From M30B19 sp041741535 (lineage in GTDB: Bacteria > Planctomycetota > Planctomycetia > Pirellulales > Pirellulaceae): a DNA stretch of 64,000 nt. The stretch spans positions 3,490 to 67,489 of the forward strand of contig JBGSJV010000103.1 in assembly GCA_041741535.1 (NCBI GenBank). Direction: 5' to 3'. How positions within the stretch are numbered: the first letter of the stretch is position 1; the number at the start of each line of letters is the position of its first letter. The notes below the pieces were generated by a model. That model had not been told where the DNA came from. It was given only the letters and a program-made list of their open reading frames with translations, and made no database searches. The position numbers and the translations under genes are program-made. Positions 19,025 to 28,300 of the stretch are shown in pieces.

Positions 19025-19045
19025 GGCTCAGGTGAGCAAAGGTCG
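18943..19045. repeat. Repeat B2 bordering the RHS tip
   Basis: Matches 15585-15690, beginning TCGGAACT and including TAATCGAGCACTTAC and GGCATGGCTCAGGTG. Weaker similarity continues to about 19190, parallel to 15950-16055. Confidence 0.78.
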
Positions 19046-19406
19046 GACGATTCAATTCGACCAACCGAGACCGGAATGATTTACCACCCCAAGTCCGGGG
19101 AGTTCGTACTCGAAATCAAACACGATCGGCCTAATTGCAGACGTGCTAGAAGCAAAGTCTGCTTCACGGCCTTTAAAACCTTGGAGCCCGTTCTATAGCT
19201 GGCCTGTAGCTGACCAGTCATCACCCCATTGGCGTAAAGCCAATGGTGGCGACTGCTCATGCACTGCCAATCGAGCAGTGAGGACTAGAATCCGACGGAT
19301 GCGGCTTTCGCCACCTATCTTGCAATCCGAACCGCCAGCGTCTAAAAGTCTTTCGTAAGATCGAGCAAACAAATTGACTCATCCGCAGCGATACCAGGAA
19401 CCCGGG
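19046..19406. other. Intergenic remnant upstream of the redox selenoprotein
   Basis: No gene is supported. It holds continued similarity to the long dispersed repeat (19066-19190) and a palindrome CCATTGGC-GTAAA-GCCAATGG (19212-19232). This is the reverse-complement form of the CCACTTGGC/GCCAGTGG palindromes at 30.9-31.5 kb. A weaker hairpin has arms ACTGCTC (about 19252) and GAGCAGT (about 19273). Confidence 0.5.
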
Positions 19407-20882
19407 ATGCAACTTATGGGAAAATTGAATCATTTTCGGTCCATTGGGCGAGGGATTTCTTGGTTTTCGACGATCGTGTTGCTTGCATCCGTCGCAACCG
19501 TTGCCGCTGACGAATATGCACCACAAGTTGGTTCGAGTCATGTCGCGTTCACGCTTCCAGCCATTGACGATGGCCGGCCGGTTTCGCTCGCGCAGTTTCG
19601 CGGCAAGAAGGTGCTCTTGATTCAGTTTGCTTCGTGGTGAGCGGGCTGCCGCCAACATGTGCCGGTCTGGCACAACAAGACCAAAGATTGGGTGGCGTCG
19701 GGTAAGTTGGTTGTTCTCGGGATCACTCAAGAACAACACCCTGATCGTTGCCGACTGTTCGCTCAGTGGCAAAAGTTTGATTGGCCCATTCTTTGGGACC
19801 CGATCAACTCTCTGGAATCAACGGCCGTACCCATTGTCATTGCGATCGATGAACATGGCATCGTTCGTTCTACCCGTCCGCTCCCCGAGACACTGGAAGC
19901 AGAATTTCTGAACGTTGCGTTTTCACCGGCTGGTGGCGAAGCGATCACCAATTCAAACAATGCTGCTCAGCAATCAACACGACCGGACCTCGCCTCCTTG
20001 CAGCAAAAAGCCCAGCAAGAAAAAACCGCCGGTGCCCAGCTCGAATTTGCGGACGCCGCGATCTTGTGGGGCGGGACCACGGAAGTGACGACGGCGATCG
20101 ATGCGTACTCGAACGCGTTGCTACAAGCACCCGATGATGGGGCTGCCCTGTTTCGTCGCGGAGTGGCGTATCGGATTCGCTATGATTCGGAACGGCGGCA
20201 ACCTGACGACTTTCAAAAAGCGGTCTTGAGTTGGGAACATGCATTGGACAAGAATCCCAACCAGTACATTTGGCGTCGTCGGATCCAACAATATGGTCCA
20301 CGACTGGAGAAACCTTATTCGTTTTACGATTGGGTCGAACAGGCTCGCAACGAAATCATCGCGCGCGGGGAAACTCCCGTGACGTTGATCGTCGATCCGC
20401 AGGGAGCGGAATTGGCTCGGCCGGCTCGTGCGTTTGGCGTGGCTCCGGAAGAAGCTAAATCTCCCGACCCTGCAGGTCGCATCCAGCGCGACACGGATGG
20501 CTTGATCGTGCCGGAAATCATATTGGTGCCATCTCGCGTTCGCCCCGGCGGTTCCACTCGAGTCCACATCGCGCTGGCCCCCAACTCGGAACTCCGTGCC
20601 CATTGGAATAACGAATCCGAACCGCTTGTCCTTTGGGTGGAGTGTCCTGATGGCTGGAAAGTTTCGCAAAGTCGTCATGTGGTTGCTCCGTTAGATGGCC
20701 AACCAACGAGCGACGAAACTCGCCGCATTGATTTTGAGGTCCAGATTCCGCAGGATGCGAAGGGATCCATCCAGCTTCAAGTTTTCGCTCTCTACAATGT
20801 TTGTGAGGACAAAGACGGAGTCTGTCAGTATTTGCGTCAAGACTTGCTGATCCCCATCCAAGTCAATTCGGAACCACAATAG
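19407..20882 (+). CDS. Thioredoxin-fold redox protein with probable selenocysteine (UxxC)
   Basis: Starts at ATG 19407 (AGGA upstream) with a signal peptide (STIVLLASVATVAADEYAP). The frame reads LIQFASW, then an in-frame TGA at 19638-19640, then AGCRQHVPVWHNKTKDW and stays open to 20882. The TGA falls exactly where a redoxin has the first Cys of CxxC, giving W-U-A-G-C; read as Sec (residue 78) the product is 491 residues. The redoxin domain continues with LVVLGITQEQHPDRCRLF, FDWPILWDPI and the cis-Pro loop AVPIVIAIDEHGIV. A TPR-like segment (AIDAYSNALLQAPDDGAALF) and a DsbD-N-like C-terminus (CEDKDGVCQYLRQDLLIPI) follow. It would act in thiol redox chemistry outside the cytoplasm. If TGA is a stop the gene is split and dead; conserved coding on both sides argues against that. 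Confidence 0.82.
19638..19680 (+). promoter_or_regulatory. Bacterial SECIS-like hairpin after the in-frame TGA
   Basis: The stem TGTGCC (19658-19663) pairs perfectly with GGCACA (19669-19674) around the five-base loop GGTCT. The loop begins 23 bases after the TGA. Its GGUCU resembles the AGGUCU apical loop of the E. coli fdhF SECIS recognised by SelB. A longer outer pairing (CGCCAA near 19650 with TTGGGTGGCG near 19688) is possible. Confidence 0.72.
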
Positions 20883-21059
20883 GTTTTCTCCCAAACTGGG
20901 TCCGCCGCTTTGCAGGGCATGTAAAAATCTCGGACAAAAAGGCAGGACCGGTGTGGGTCAGCCCCTTTTGGGACAGAGCCTAGGAAAAACGCTCGTGATG
21001 TCGCATAATGAGACGGTGCCGAATCGGCTGGTTCTGAGACTTCTAGATTTGCGAGACAC

Positions 21060-22898
21060 ATGAGCGCGTCCCCGAAAATTCCCACGATCGGCTTGGAAAT
21101 GAAAGTTGGCCCCCGAGCTGGGTCACGGTTCGAACTGGATCCGAAAATCAAGACGTTAATTGGCCGCGGAATGCAGTGCCAGATCCAGTTGCAGGACCCA
21201 CAAAGCTCGCGAATCCACGCGACGGTTTACTTCGACGACGATCGTTGGTGGATTCGCGATACCGAAAGCTCCAATGGGACGTACGTTAATGGGCAACGGA
21301 TCAACCATGCTCAACTAAGCTACGGCAACGAGTTCCGGATTGGTTCGACGGTGTTCAGCTTCCAGCAGTTCACGGGCCCAGCGGCGGGCAGCGACCATCG
21401 TTCGACGATCGACCAAACGGTTGTCTTTGAAAATCAATTACCGCATGACGACACCGGCCAGTACACACTGGGCTTCTTAAAGAACGTGGCCCAAGGCGAA
21501 GATTTTTTCTTCTTGTTCCAATTGGCCGTCAAGCTGCTCGGGGCCGAAACTCCCGAACAAGTCGTGCGACTGAGCCTGGAGCGATTGGTCCAGCGCACCG
21601 ATGCCAACGTCGCGGGCTTTTTGTGGCTCAACGAAACGGGTCAACTCAAACCCAAAATCGTGTGGCCGGACGATGAGTCGCAAAACATTCAACTGCAACC
21701 CAAACTGACCGACCGAGTGGTCCAACATCGCCGAGCGATACGCGTGGAGCATGAAACGGAAAACGGCAAACGCGAGTTCGTTGATTCGATCTGTGTTCCC
21801 GTCCTGCGCGAGGGCGCCGTGGTCGGAGCCGTCCATATTTACCGACGACAACACAAGTTTCGGGATGAGCATTTTCGTTTGGCCTGTTCCGCTGCGAATA
21901 TTATGGCGTTGGGACTGACCCGGGCCAATCGACACGCATTGTTGGAAGCTGAAAACGAACGCTTGGCCAAATCGGCCGCCGAATCCGACGAATTATTGGG
22001 CGAGAGCAAACCGATTCAACAACTCAAGGCCAAGATCCAAAAAATCTCGAAGGCCACCGGATGCGTGTTGGTGCGCGGCGAAAGCGGTTCCGGCAAAGAG
22101 CTTGTCGCTCGAGCATTGCATCGCTCCAGTCCCCGGAGTGACCGCCCGCTATTGTCGGTCAATTGCGCGGCGATCCCGCGCGATCTGATGGAGAGCCAAC
22201 TGTTCGGCCATCGCAAAGGGGCCTTCACGAGTGCGGATTCGGATCATCAAGGTTGGTTCCAACAAGCCGATAGTGGGACGCTGTTCTTGGACGAGGTCGG
22301 AGAATTGACCTTGGACGGACAAGCGAAACTTTTGCGGATCTTGGAGGGCCACCCATTCTTGCCGGTCGGTGGCACGCAACAATTGACGGTCGACGTCCGA
22401 GTGATCTGCGCGACGAACCGCGATCTGCGCGAGTTTGTCGAAGAGAAGAAGTTTCGCGAGGACTTGTTCTACCGGCTCAGTGTGTTCGAACTTTACGTTC
22501 CACCCCTGCGCGAACGTGGTCCGGACATTCAGTTGTTGGTCGAACATTTCTTGGATGTGTTCAAACACAAACACGGGCGGCCCGACCTGAAGCTATCTCC
22601 CGAGGGTCGTCAAAAGCTCTTGGGATATCAATGGCCAGGGAATGTTCGTCAGTTGCGGAACGTCATCGATAGCGCCGTGATCATGGCCGATTCCGATTTG
22701 ATTCTGGCCGAGGACTTGGGGTTGACCTCGACCAGTCCCGATCGCATGGAAACTTTGCGAATCGATCATTGGGAACGCAAATTGATTATTGAAGCCCTGC
22801 AACGTTCCGAGAGCAATATTCCTCAAGCGGCCAAGTTACTGGGGATCTCCCGCGCGACGTTGTACCGCAAAATAGACGACTACGGATTGAAGCGATAG
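21060..22898 (+). CDS. FHA-GAF-AAA+ sigma54-interacting transcriptional activator with Fis-type HTH
   Basis: A 612-residue protein. Residues ~20-105 form an FHA domain (IGRGMQCQIQLQDPQSSRIHA, SSNGTYVNG) that binds phosphothreonine peptides. Residues ~145-300 look like a GAF sensor. An AAA+ domain follows with Walker A GESGSGKE (~340), Walker B GTLFLDEVGE and arginine-finger region FREDLFYRLSVFELYVPPLR. The C-terminus is a Fis-type helix-turn-helix (NIPQAAKLLGISRATLYRKI). The sigma54-contacting loop reads GAFTSA rather than GAFTGA. FHA links it to Ser/Thr kinase signalling, which is abundant here. The next gene begins at the base after its TAG, so it leads a small operon with the Trm112-like and HIT genes. 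Confidence 0.9.
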   Translation: MSASPKIPTIGLEMKVGPRAGSRFELDPKIKTLIGRGMQCQIQLQDPQSSRIHATVYFDDDRWWIRDTESSNGTYVNGQRINHAQLSYGNEFRIGSTVFSFQQFTGPAAGSDHRSTIDQTVVFENQLPHDDTGQYTLGFLKNVAQGEDFFFLFQLAVKLLGAETPEQVVRLSLERLVQRTDANVAGFLWLNETGQLKPKIVWPDDESQNIQLQPKLTDRVVQHRRAIRVEHETENGKREFVDSICVPVLREGAVVGAVHIYRRQHKFRDEHFRLACSAANIMALGLTRANRHALLEAENERLAKSAAESDELLGESKPIQQLKAKIQKISKATGCVLVRGESGSGKELVARALHRSSPRSDRPLLSVNCAAIPRDLMESQLFGHRKGAFTSADSDHQGWFQQADSGTLFLDEVGELTLDGQAKLLRILEGHPFLPVGGTQQLTVDVRVICATNRDLREFVEEKKFREDLFYRLSVFELYVPPLRERGPDIQLLVEHFLDVFKHKHGRPDLKLSPEGRQKLLGYQWPGNVRQLRNVIDSAVIMADSDLILAEDLGLTSTSPDRMETLRIDHWERKLIIEALQRSESNIPQAAKLLGISRATLYRKIDDYGLKR

Positions 22899-23162
22899 AT
22901 GTTCACCGCGTATCAATGTCCCACTTCCCGTCGACCGTTGACGTTGGCCTCCGCAGAACTGGTGGCCAAGGTGAACCAACAAATTGCTGATCAACGCCTC
23001 GTGACCGTAGAAGGGCAGGGCGTTTTGCAACCGGTCGACGGCGGCTGGTACTGTCGGCAATCGCGACGATTTTATCCGGTGCGCGACGGAATCTTATGTT
23101 TGATCGCCGACCAAGCCATGGATTTACCTCAACCTGTGTTCACGGAGCAAGACCTGACATGA
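22899..23162 (+). CDS. Trm112-like small zinc-binding-type protein
   Basis: An 87-residue protein with the Trm112/UPF0434 pattern: MFTAYQCPTSRRPLTLAS, then a helix with VNQQI, and YCRQSRRFYPVRDGILCLIA. Cys at 7, 52 and 67 are visible; the usual four-Cys set is reduced, with Ser in the CPxS position. Members act as small activator or stabilising subunits of methyltransferases or as stand-alone proteins of unknown role. It starts directly after the stop of the FHA activator and overlaps the HIT gene by the four bases ATGA, so translation is coupled on both sides. Confidence 0.75.
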   Translation: MFTAYQCPTSRRPLTLASAELVAKVNQQIADQRLVTVEGQGVLQPVDGGWYCRQSRRFYPVRDGILCLIADQAMDLPQPVFTEQDLT

Positions 23163-23506
23163 CCCCAGCCAAGACCATTTTTAAACGCATCATCGACGGC
23201 GAGATTCCTGCCAAGATCGTTCTGGAGAACGAACGTTTCTTAGCATTTCACGATGTATCGCCGCAAGCGCCGGTCCATGTGTTGGTGATTCCGAAACACG
23301 AGATCGTTAGTTTGGCGGATGTTGGCCCAGCGGACGCGGCTTGGTTGGGTGGGATCATGGTATTCATCCACGACGTTGCCGAGCACTTGGGGCTTATAAA
23401 GGGCTATCGAGTCGTCACGAACATCGGCAGCGACGGCGGCCAAAGCGTCCCCCACCTCCACTTCCACATCTTAGGCCAACGCCAACTCCAATGGCCACCA
23501 GGATAG
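23159..23506 (+). CDS. HIT-family nucleotide-binding protein (HINT type)
   Basis: A 115-residue protein starting at the ATG of the ATGA overlap with the Trm112-like gene. It has the N-terminal TIFKRIIDGEIPAKIVLENE, the VHVLVIPKHEI strand and the histidine triad HLHFH at residues 99-103 (PHLHFHILGQRQL), all typical for HINT proteins. These hydrolyse purine nucleoside phosphoramidates, including aminoacyl adenylate-derived compounds, in the cytoplasm. Length is standard. An array of palindromic repeats starts within the last bases of the gene. Confidence 0.93.
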   Translation: MTPAKTIFKRIIDGEIPAKIVLENERFLAFHDVSPQAPVHVLVIPKHEIVSLADVGPADAAWLGGIMVFIHDVAEHLGLIKGYRVVTNIGSDGGQSVPHLHFHILGQRQLQWPPG

Positions 23507-23832
23507 TAGAGCGAGCGCCCCGATCGCTACGCAAATAGTAAAGCGATCGCCCCGATCGCTCCCGCAAATAGTAGAGCGAGCGCCCCGATCGCTCTGGATG
23601 CAAGACAAACGCGGCCCCAACCAACGCCTCGAATCGGGAACCGTCTGTTTCTCGCTCCAAATGTTCCAGCAAACTCAAAGTTCTTCTCCTCCCCAGGAGC
23701 GATCGGGGCGCTCGCTCTACTATTTCTCCCCAGGAGCGCTCGGGGCGCTCGCTCTACTATATCTCCCCAGGAGCGATCGGGGCGCTCGCTCTACTATTTC
23801 TCGCCGAGCGATTGGAGCGCTCGCTCTACTAT
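23504..23832. repeat. Palindromic repeat array upstream of terC (three forward, four reverse units)
   Basis: Forward units TAGTAGAGCGAGCGCCCCGA followed by TCGCTC start at about 23504, 23536 and 23569. Four reverse-complement units lie between 23697 and 23832. Each unit can fold through GAGCGA and TCGCTC arms. The two oppositely oriented groups flank a short spacer (23595-23696) and could form one large hairpin. No yybP-ykoY-type riboswitch is apparent here. Confidence 0.85.
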
Positions 23833-23861
23833 CCGAGGCACGTCCATTTGAAGCGGTGAAA

Positions 23862-25013
23862 ATGTGGGTTGCCCGCGACTTCCCACAATCCACGCCTCGC
23901 GGTACGATCATGGCGCTGCTTCACGGTCCCCGGACGTACAACTTCATGTTTATCGATTGTTTTGCTTGGTTGGCCCAGATCGAATTCTTCGGTGGGCAGG
24001 AATTTGCGACCTCGGATTTGGCGGTGGTCGGATTGTTGCTGGTTCTGGAAGGCGTCTTGTCGATCGACAACGCCCTTGTCTTGGGTTTATTGGCCAAACG
24101 ACTGCCACCCTCCCAGAGAAAACGGGCATTATCGTACGGATTGATTGGTGCGTTTGTCTTCCGTTTCTTGGCCATTGCGACGGCAACGTTCTTGCTCCAA
24201 TGGACTTGGGTCAAATTGTTGGGTGGCGGCTACTTGCTGTACATTTCGCTCAAGCATTTGCTTTTTGAATCCCACGAAGAAGAGCCGGACCAGATCAACC
24301 TGGATGAGCAGGGAGATCCAATCCTTGTCGTGGCCGAAACTGGCAAGCCGATCTCGGCGGAGCGCGAATTGGTTGAAATCGCCGAGCGAGTTCCGTTTCC
24401 ATTGGCGGACGGCGAAGGATCGGTGCTCGAAAATACTTCACAACAAAGCGCAGTATCTCCGGGTACAACGCCGAGCCCCGTCCTCAACATGCGTAAGTTT
24501 TGGTGGACGGTGGTTGTGATCGAAATGACCGATATCGCCTTTGCGGTCGACTCGATTGTCGCGGCGATTGGTGTCGTGGGCAGTCCTCCGCCCGGAACCC
24601 CGGCGTCGGCGCCGCACCCCAAGCTCTGGGTCGTGATTCTAGGCGGTTTTCTTGGCGTGGTGTTGATGCGATTTGCTGCAGCGCTGTTTATCAAACTTTT
24701 GGACCGGTTTCCGCGCTTTGAGACGGCAGCGTATCTGTTGGTTAGTATTATCGGTCTCAAGTTATTGGCGGATTGGGGACTGAACAGTGATTGGTCCAGT
24801 TATGGATGGACGGGCAATGTCGAATGGGCAAAAGCTTATTTGAGTTGGCTGAAGGAAAATTGGATCTTCGCGCTACCACCCGAGAGTCACGAACATCCGC
24901 ACTTGATCGATTTCCACGACTTGCGCCGACCCGAGTGCATCCTATTCTGGCTTTCAATGGTTCTAGCGTTTTGTGTAGGTTTCCTACCCAAACGATCCGC
25001 ACCGAAACATTGA
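23862..25013 (+). CDS. TerC/Alx-family integral membrane protein
   Basis: About 383 residues if started at ATG 23862; ATG 23910 and 23946 are equally possible because none has a strong ribosome site. Multiple hydrophobic segments carry TerC signatures: VVGLLLVLEGVLSIDNALVL, GLLAKRLPPSQRKRALSYGL, and the second acidic motif VVVIEMTDIAFAVDSIVAAI. The two motifs with Asp/Glu in membrane helices are thought to handle metal ions such as Mn2+ in this family. A cytoplasmic acidic loop lies between the halves. It is isolated between two arrays of the same palindromic repeat. Confidence 0.88.
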   Translation: MWVARDFPQSTPRGTIMALLHGPRTYNFMFIDCFAWLAQIEFFGGQEFATSDLAVVGLLLVLEGVLSIDNALVLGLLAKRLPPSQRKRALSYGLIGAFVFRFLAIATATFLLQWTWVKLLGGGYLLYISLKHLLFESHEEEPDQINLDEQGDPILVVAETGKPISAERELVEIAERVPFPLADGEGSVLENTSQQSAVSPGTTPSPVLNMRKFWWTVVVIEMTDIAFAVDSIVAAIGVVGSPPPGTPASAPHPKLWVVILGGFLGVVLMRFAAALFIKLLDRFPRFETAAYLLVSIIGLKLLADWGLNSDWSSYGWTGNVEWAKAYLSWLKENWIFALPPESHEHPHLIDFHDLRRPECILFWLSMVLAFCVGFLPKRSAPKH

Positions 25014-25020
25014 CCGACAC

Positions 25021-25196
25021 ACTAGAGCGAGCGCCCCGATCGCTCCGTTTGCAAAACATAGTAGAGCGAGCGCCCCGATCGCTCCGTCCCGCAGATCATA
25101 GTAGAGCCAGCGCCCCGATCGCTCCATCCGCAGATCATAGTAGAGCGAGCGCCCCGATCGCTCCATCTGCACGACATATAAAAGCGAGCGCTCCGT
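25021..25196. repeat. Palindromic repeat array downstream of terC (four units plus one decayed)
   Basis: Units with the core GAGCGAGCGCCCCGATCGCTC start near 25024, 25061, 25101 (GAGCCA variant) and 25142, with a shortened copy near 25182. Spacing is about 37-41 bases. The array sits between the ends of convergent genes. The rest of 25014-25341 holds no supported gene. Confidence 0.85.
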
Positions 25197-25341
25197 TAGC
25201 AAGTCGACACGACAGCATCGGAGACATTCTCGAAGCGTCGCCTGATTCATGTTCCTGTTTTGTTAGCCGCAAAGTCAAGCTCCACTGCAAGACCAAACGA
25301 AGACCGGAATATTGCCGCAACTTCGGTCCTTGGTGTGAACA

Positions 25342-28300
25342 TCACTTGACTCCGTTTGCTTTGCGTCTCGCAGTCACCACACCCACGCCGAAGTCTGCTG
25401 AATCCAGGAAATTCCCTTCCGTGTTGTCGGGGCCGTTTCCGCCTGTCGCATGAATCGCTGTGTAGGCGAAACGAACCTTGTGCCCGATCGCTTTGATCGA
25501 AGGTTCTGAGGTACTGTCATACACCGTCCAGGCATTCGCTCCAGTGGTGTACTCTTTGACAAATAGTTCCTGGTCGTCGTCGCCGCCCTCGGCATTGTCA
25601 GCACCCAGATCGGTGATGGTTAGTTTGAGTGTGTCCTTACCGTTGCGACCACGATGAGCGAACGAGAACTCGATCACGCCGTCTTGAGCGATATCGGCCT
25701 GATCCTGATACAGAGTCCCCTCTTCTCTTGCGTTGAGTTCCACAAACTGATCGCCTTCATAGGCGTCAACGCCAAGAAAGTCGGTTGACCAGATTTCGAA
25801 CTGATCGCTTGTGGTTTTCCATCCGGGTATCCTTGTGCGGAATTCAAAAGCTCCTTTTCGAATGCGAGGTTCTTCGAAGCCGGGATTGGCCGATTCGTAG
25901 CCACGTGGGAGCTTGAGTGATTCCCTGACAACCAGAGCAAGATGACGCTCAAGGGCAGTTTCTTCTTCCTCAAACTGCGATTTCAGTTCTTGAAACGACG
26001 ACTGCAGGTCATCGTACAATGATGCATTGTCAGGCTTGTACTTCATCAGCCATGCATAATGGAACATCGCTGCGTACCAGTTCTTCGCCGTGGTGGCTGC
26101 TGTTGCCTGCTCTTGATGCCACTCTGGCTGAAACCGGGATTTCGCAGCCCGGTAGGCTTTTTCATGGGGTGTGTTTCGGTACTCTCGGTCGACCAGCAGA
26201 ACGTGATTGAACTCGCTGGTAACAAACCATCGGCCATCTGTTGAAACTTGTTTTTGCTCGGCTGGCGGTTCCCATTTTGCGTTCGCCTCAGGCAAGCTGG
26301 TCGCCACGTTCCAGACGATTCGTTCGCTCGGTGATTCGGAAAAGATCCATTTGCCATCGTGGCTGAACGTCACCGTGTCGACAGAGTTCGTATGACCTGC
26401 AAGATGGGTCACTTCCAGATCGTGCCTTGTGGGCCACAGATGGATGTGATGGTCGATGCAGGCTGCTGCCATTGTTTCGCTATCGGGCGCGAAAGCGACG
26501 CGAAGTACTTCGACGTTTTTTCGGCTGAGCGTAGCTAATTCCCGAGCGTTTTTGATATCCCACAGCTTCAGCATTCGGTCCAAACTGACGGTTGCCAGCC
26601 GCATACCATTCGGACTGAATGCAAGCCACCCAACCCCCGTCATGTGACCATTGAGCGACGTTAACTCGCGCCCCGACTGTGCATCCCACAACTTGACCGA
26701 ATGATCGTTGGAGGCTGACGCAAGAAGCGTACCGTCCGGGCTAAACGCAACGCAACCGACGATGTGTTGATGGCCGCTGAGAATCAGGAGCTCCGTACCG
26801 GATTTCGCGTCCCACAGCCGCGCGGTGCCATCGTTGCTCCCCGAGGCGATGCGGGAACCGTCCGGGCTGAACGTAACGCAGGAAACCGCTTCGGTGTGAC
26901 CGTTGATTGTCAGCTGTTCTCGGCCTGTCTCTACATCCCATACCTTTATGGACTTGTCGGAACTTCCCGAAACAAGCCGCGTGCCATTGGGACTGAAAGC
27001 GACGCTGCGAACTTCATCGGCATGCCCGGTGACGACCCTCGTTTCCTGACCGGTCCCAGTATCCCAAAGGCGAATCGTTTTATCGGAGCTTCCCGAGGCT
27101 AGGCGTGTGCCGTCTGGACTGAAGACGACGCTGCGAACCCAGTGCTCATGACCTGTGAGCGTCAGGACTTCTTGGCCCTTGACTGGGTCCCACAGCTTGA
27201 TGGTCTTGTCAAAGCTGGCTGATGCGAGCCGGTTGCCTCGGGGATTGAATGCCAAGCTGTCGATAAACAGCGTGTGTCCGCGGAGCGTTTTGGCCGGATC
27301 AAAAGATCGCGCATCCCATCGTTTCACGGTGAAATCATGGCTCCCGGATGCCAGGGATGACCCGTCGGGACTGAAGGCGACACTCATGCAGCGCTGCGAA
27401 TGACCGGTGAAGGTCGCGATCTCCTGACCAGATCGGGCGTCCCACAGCTTGACCAGCTTGTCGTCGCCGCAGGACGCCAGTCGCGTGCCGTCGGGACTGA
27501 ACTGCAAGCTGTGAATCCAAGTTGCGTGAGCAACAAACTTGTTGATTTCACGTCCAGAAGTAGCATCCCACAGTATGATGTTGTCGTTGCTTCCCGCTGC
27601 GATCCGAGTGCCGTCGGGACTGAAGGCGATACCCATTGAAAATCCGCGTGGTTCCAGCATGCGAATCTGTTCGACGGATTGTGGATCGCTCACGTTCCAC
27701 AATAGGATCTTGTTGTCGCGGGCGGTGGAGACCAGCCGACCGCCGTCGGGACTGAAGGCGATCCCCATGAGTTCACCGTCGTTCCCCCGAATCCAACCGA
27801 CCCTTCCCGATTGGAGATCCCAAAGCCTGATCTGATGATCATCGCTCCCGGACGCAAGAACCTGACCGTCGGGCCGGAAGACGACGCTTCGGACAGACGT
27901 CGCATGCTCATGAATCACCTGAAGTTCCTGACTTGTCCGAGCGTCCCAGAGTCTGATCGTGCTGTCGTCGCTGCCGGAGACAAGCTTCGATCCGTCGGGG
28001 CTGTATGCGACAGTGCCCACGGCGGCGGTGTGTCCAGTCAAAGTGGCGACTTCTTCACCCGTTTGCGCGTCCCAGATTCTGATGGTTTTGTCAGTACCTG
28101 CGGATGCGATCCGTGTGCCATCGGGACTGAAGACCACACAGTTCACTTGGTTCAGATGGCCGTAGCAGGTCATGTCGCTGCCCTGAAAACGACGATTGCA
28201 GAAATTCCATTCGATGTTGTCGCGGTACTCGTGCGGAATCTCCTGTAGCAGCTTACGAGCGTCGCCAGCCCTGTTGGTTTCCCATCTGGCGTTGGCGAGT

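Noticed and set aside
19407..20882. Treating the redox gene as a pseudogene with a stop codon
   Set aside because: The only interruption is TGA at the catalytic Cys position, no other stop or frameshift occurs over 491 codons, and a SECIS-like hairpin follows.
23507..23861. A yybP-ykoY manganese riboswitch upstream of terC
   Set aside because: TerC genes often carry one, but this interval is filled by palindromic repeats and none of the expected conserved loops could be found.
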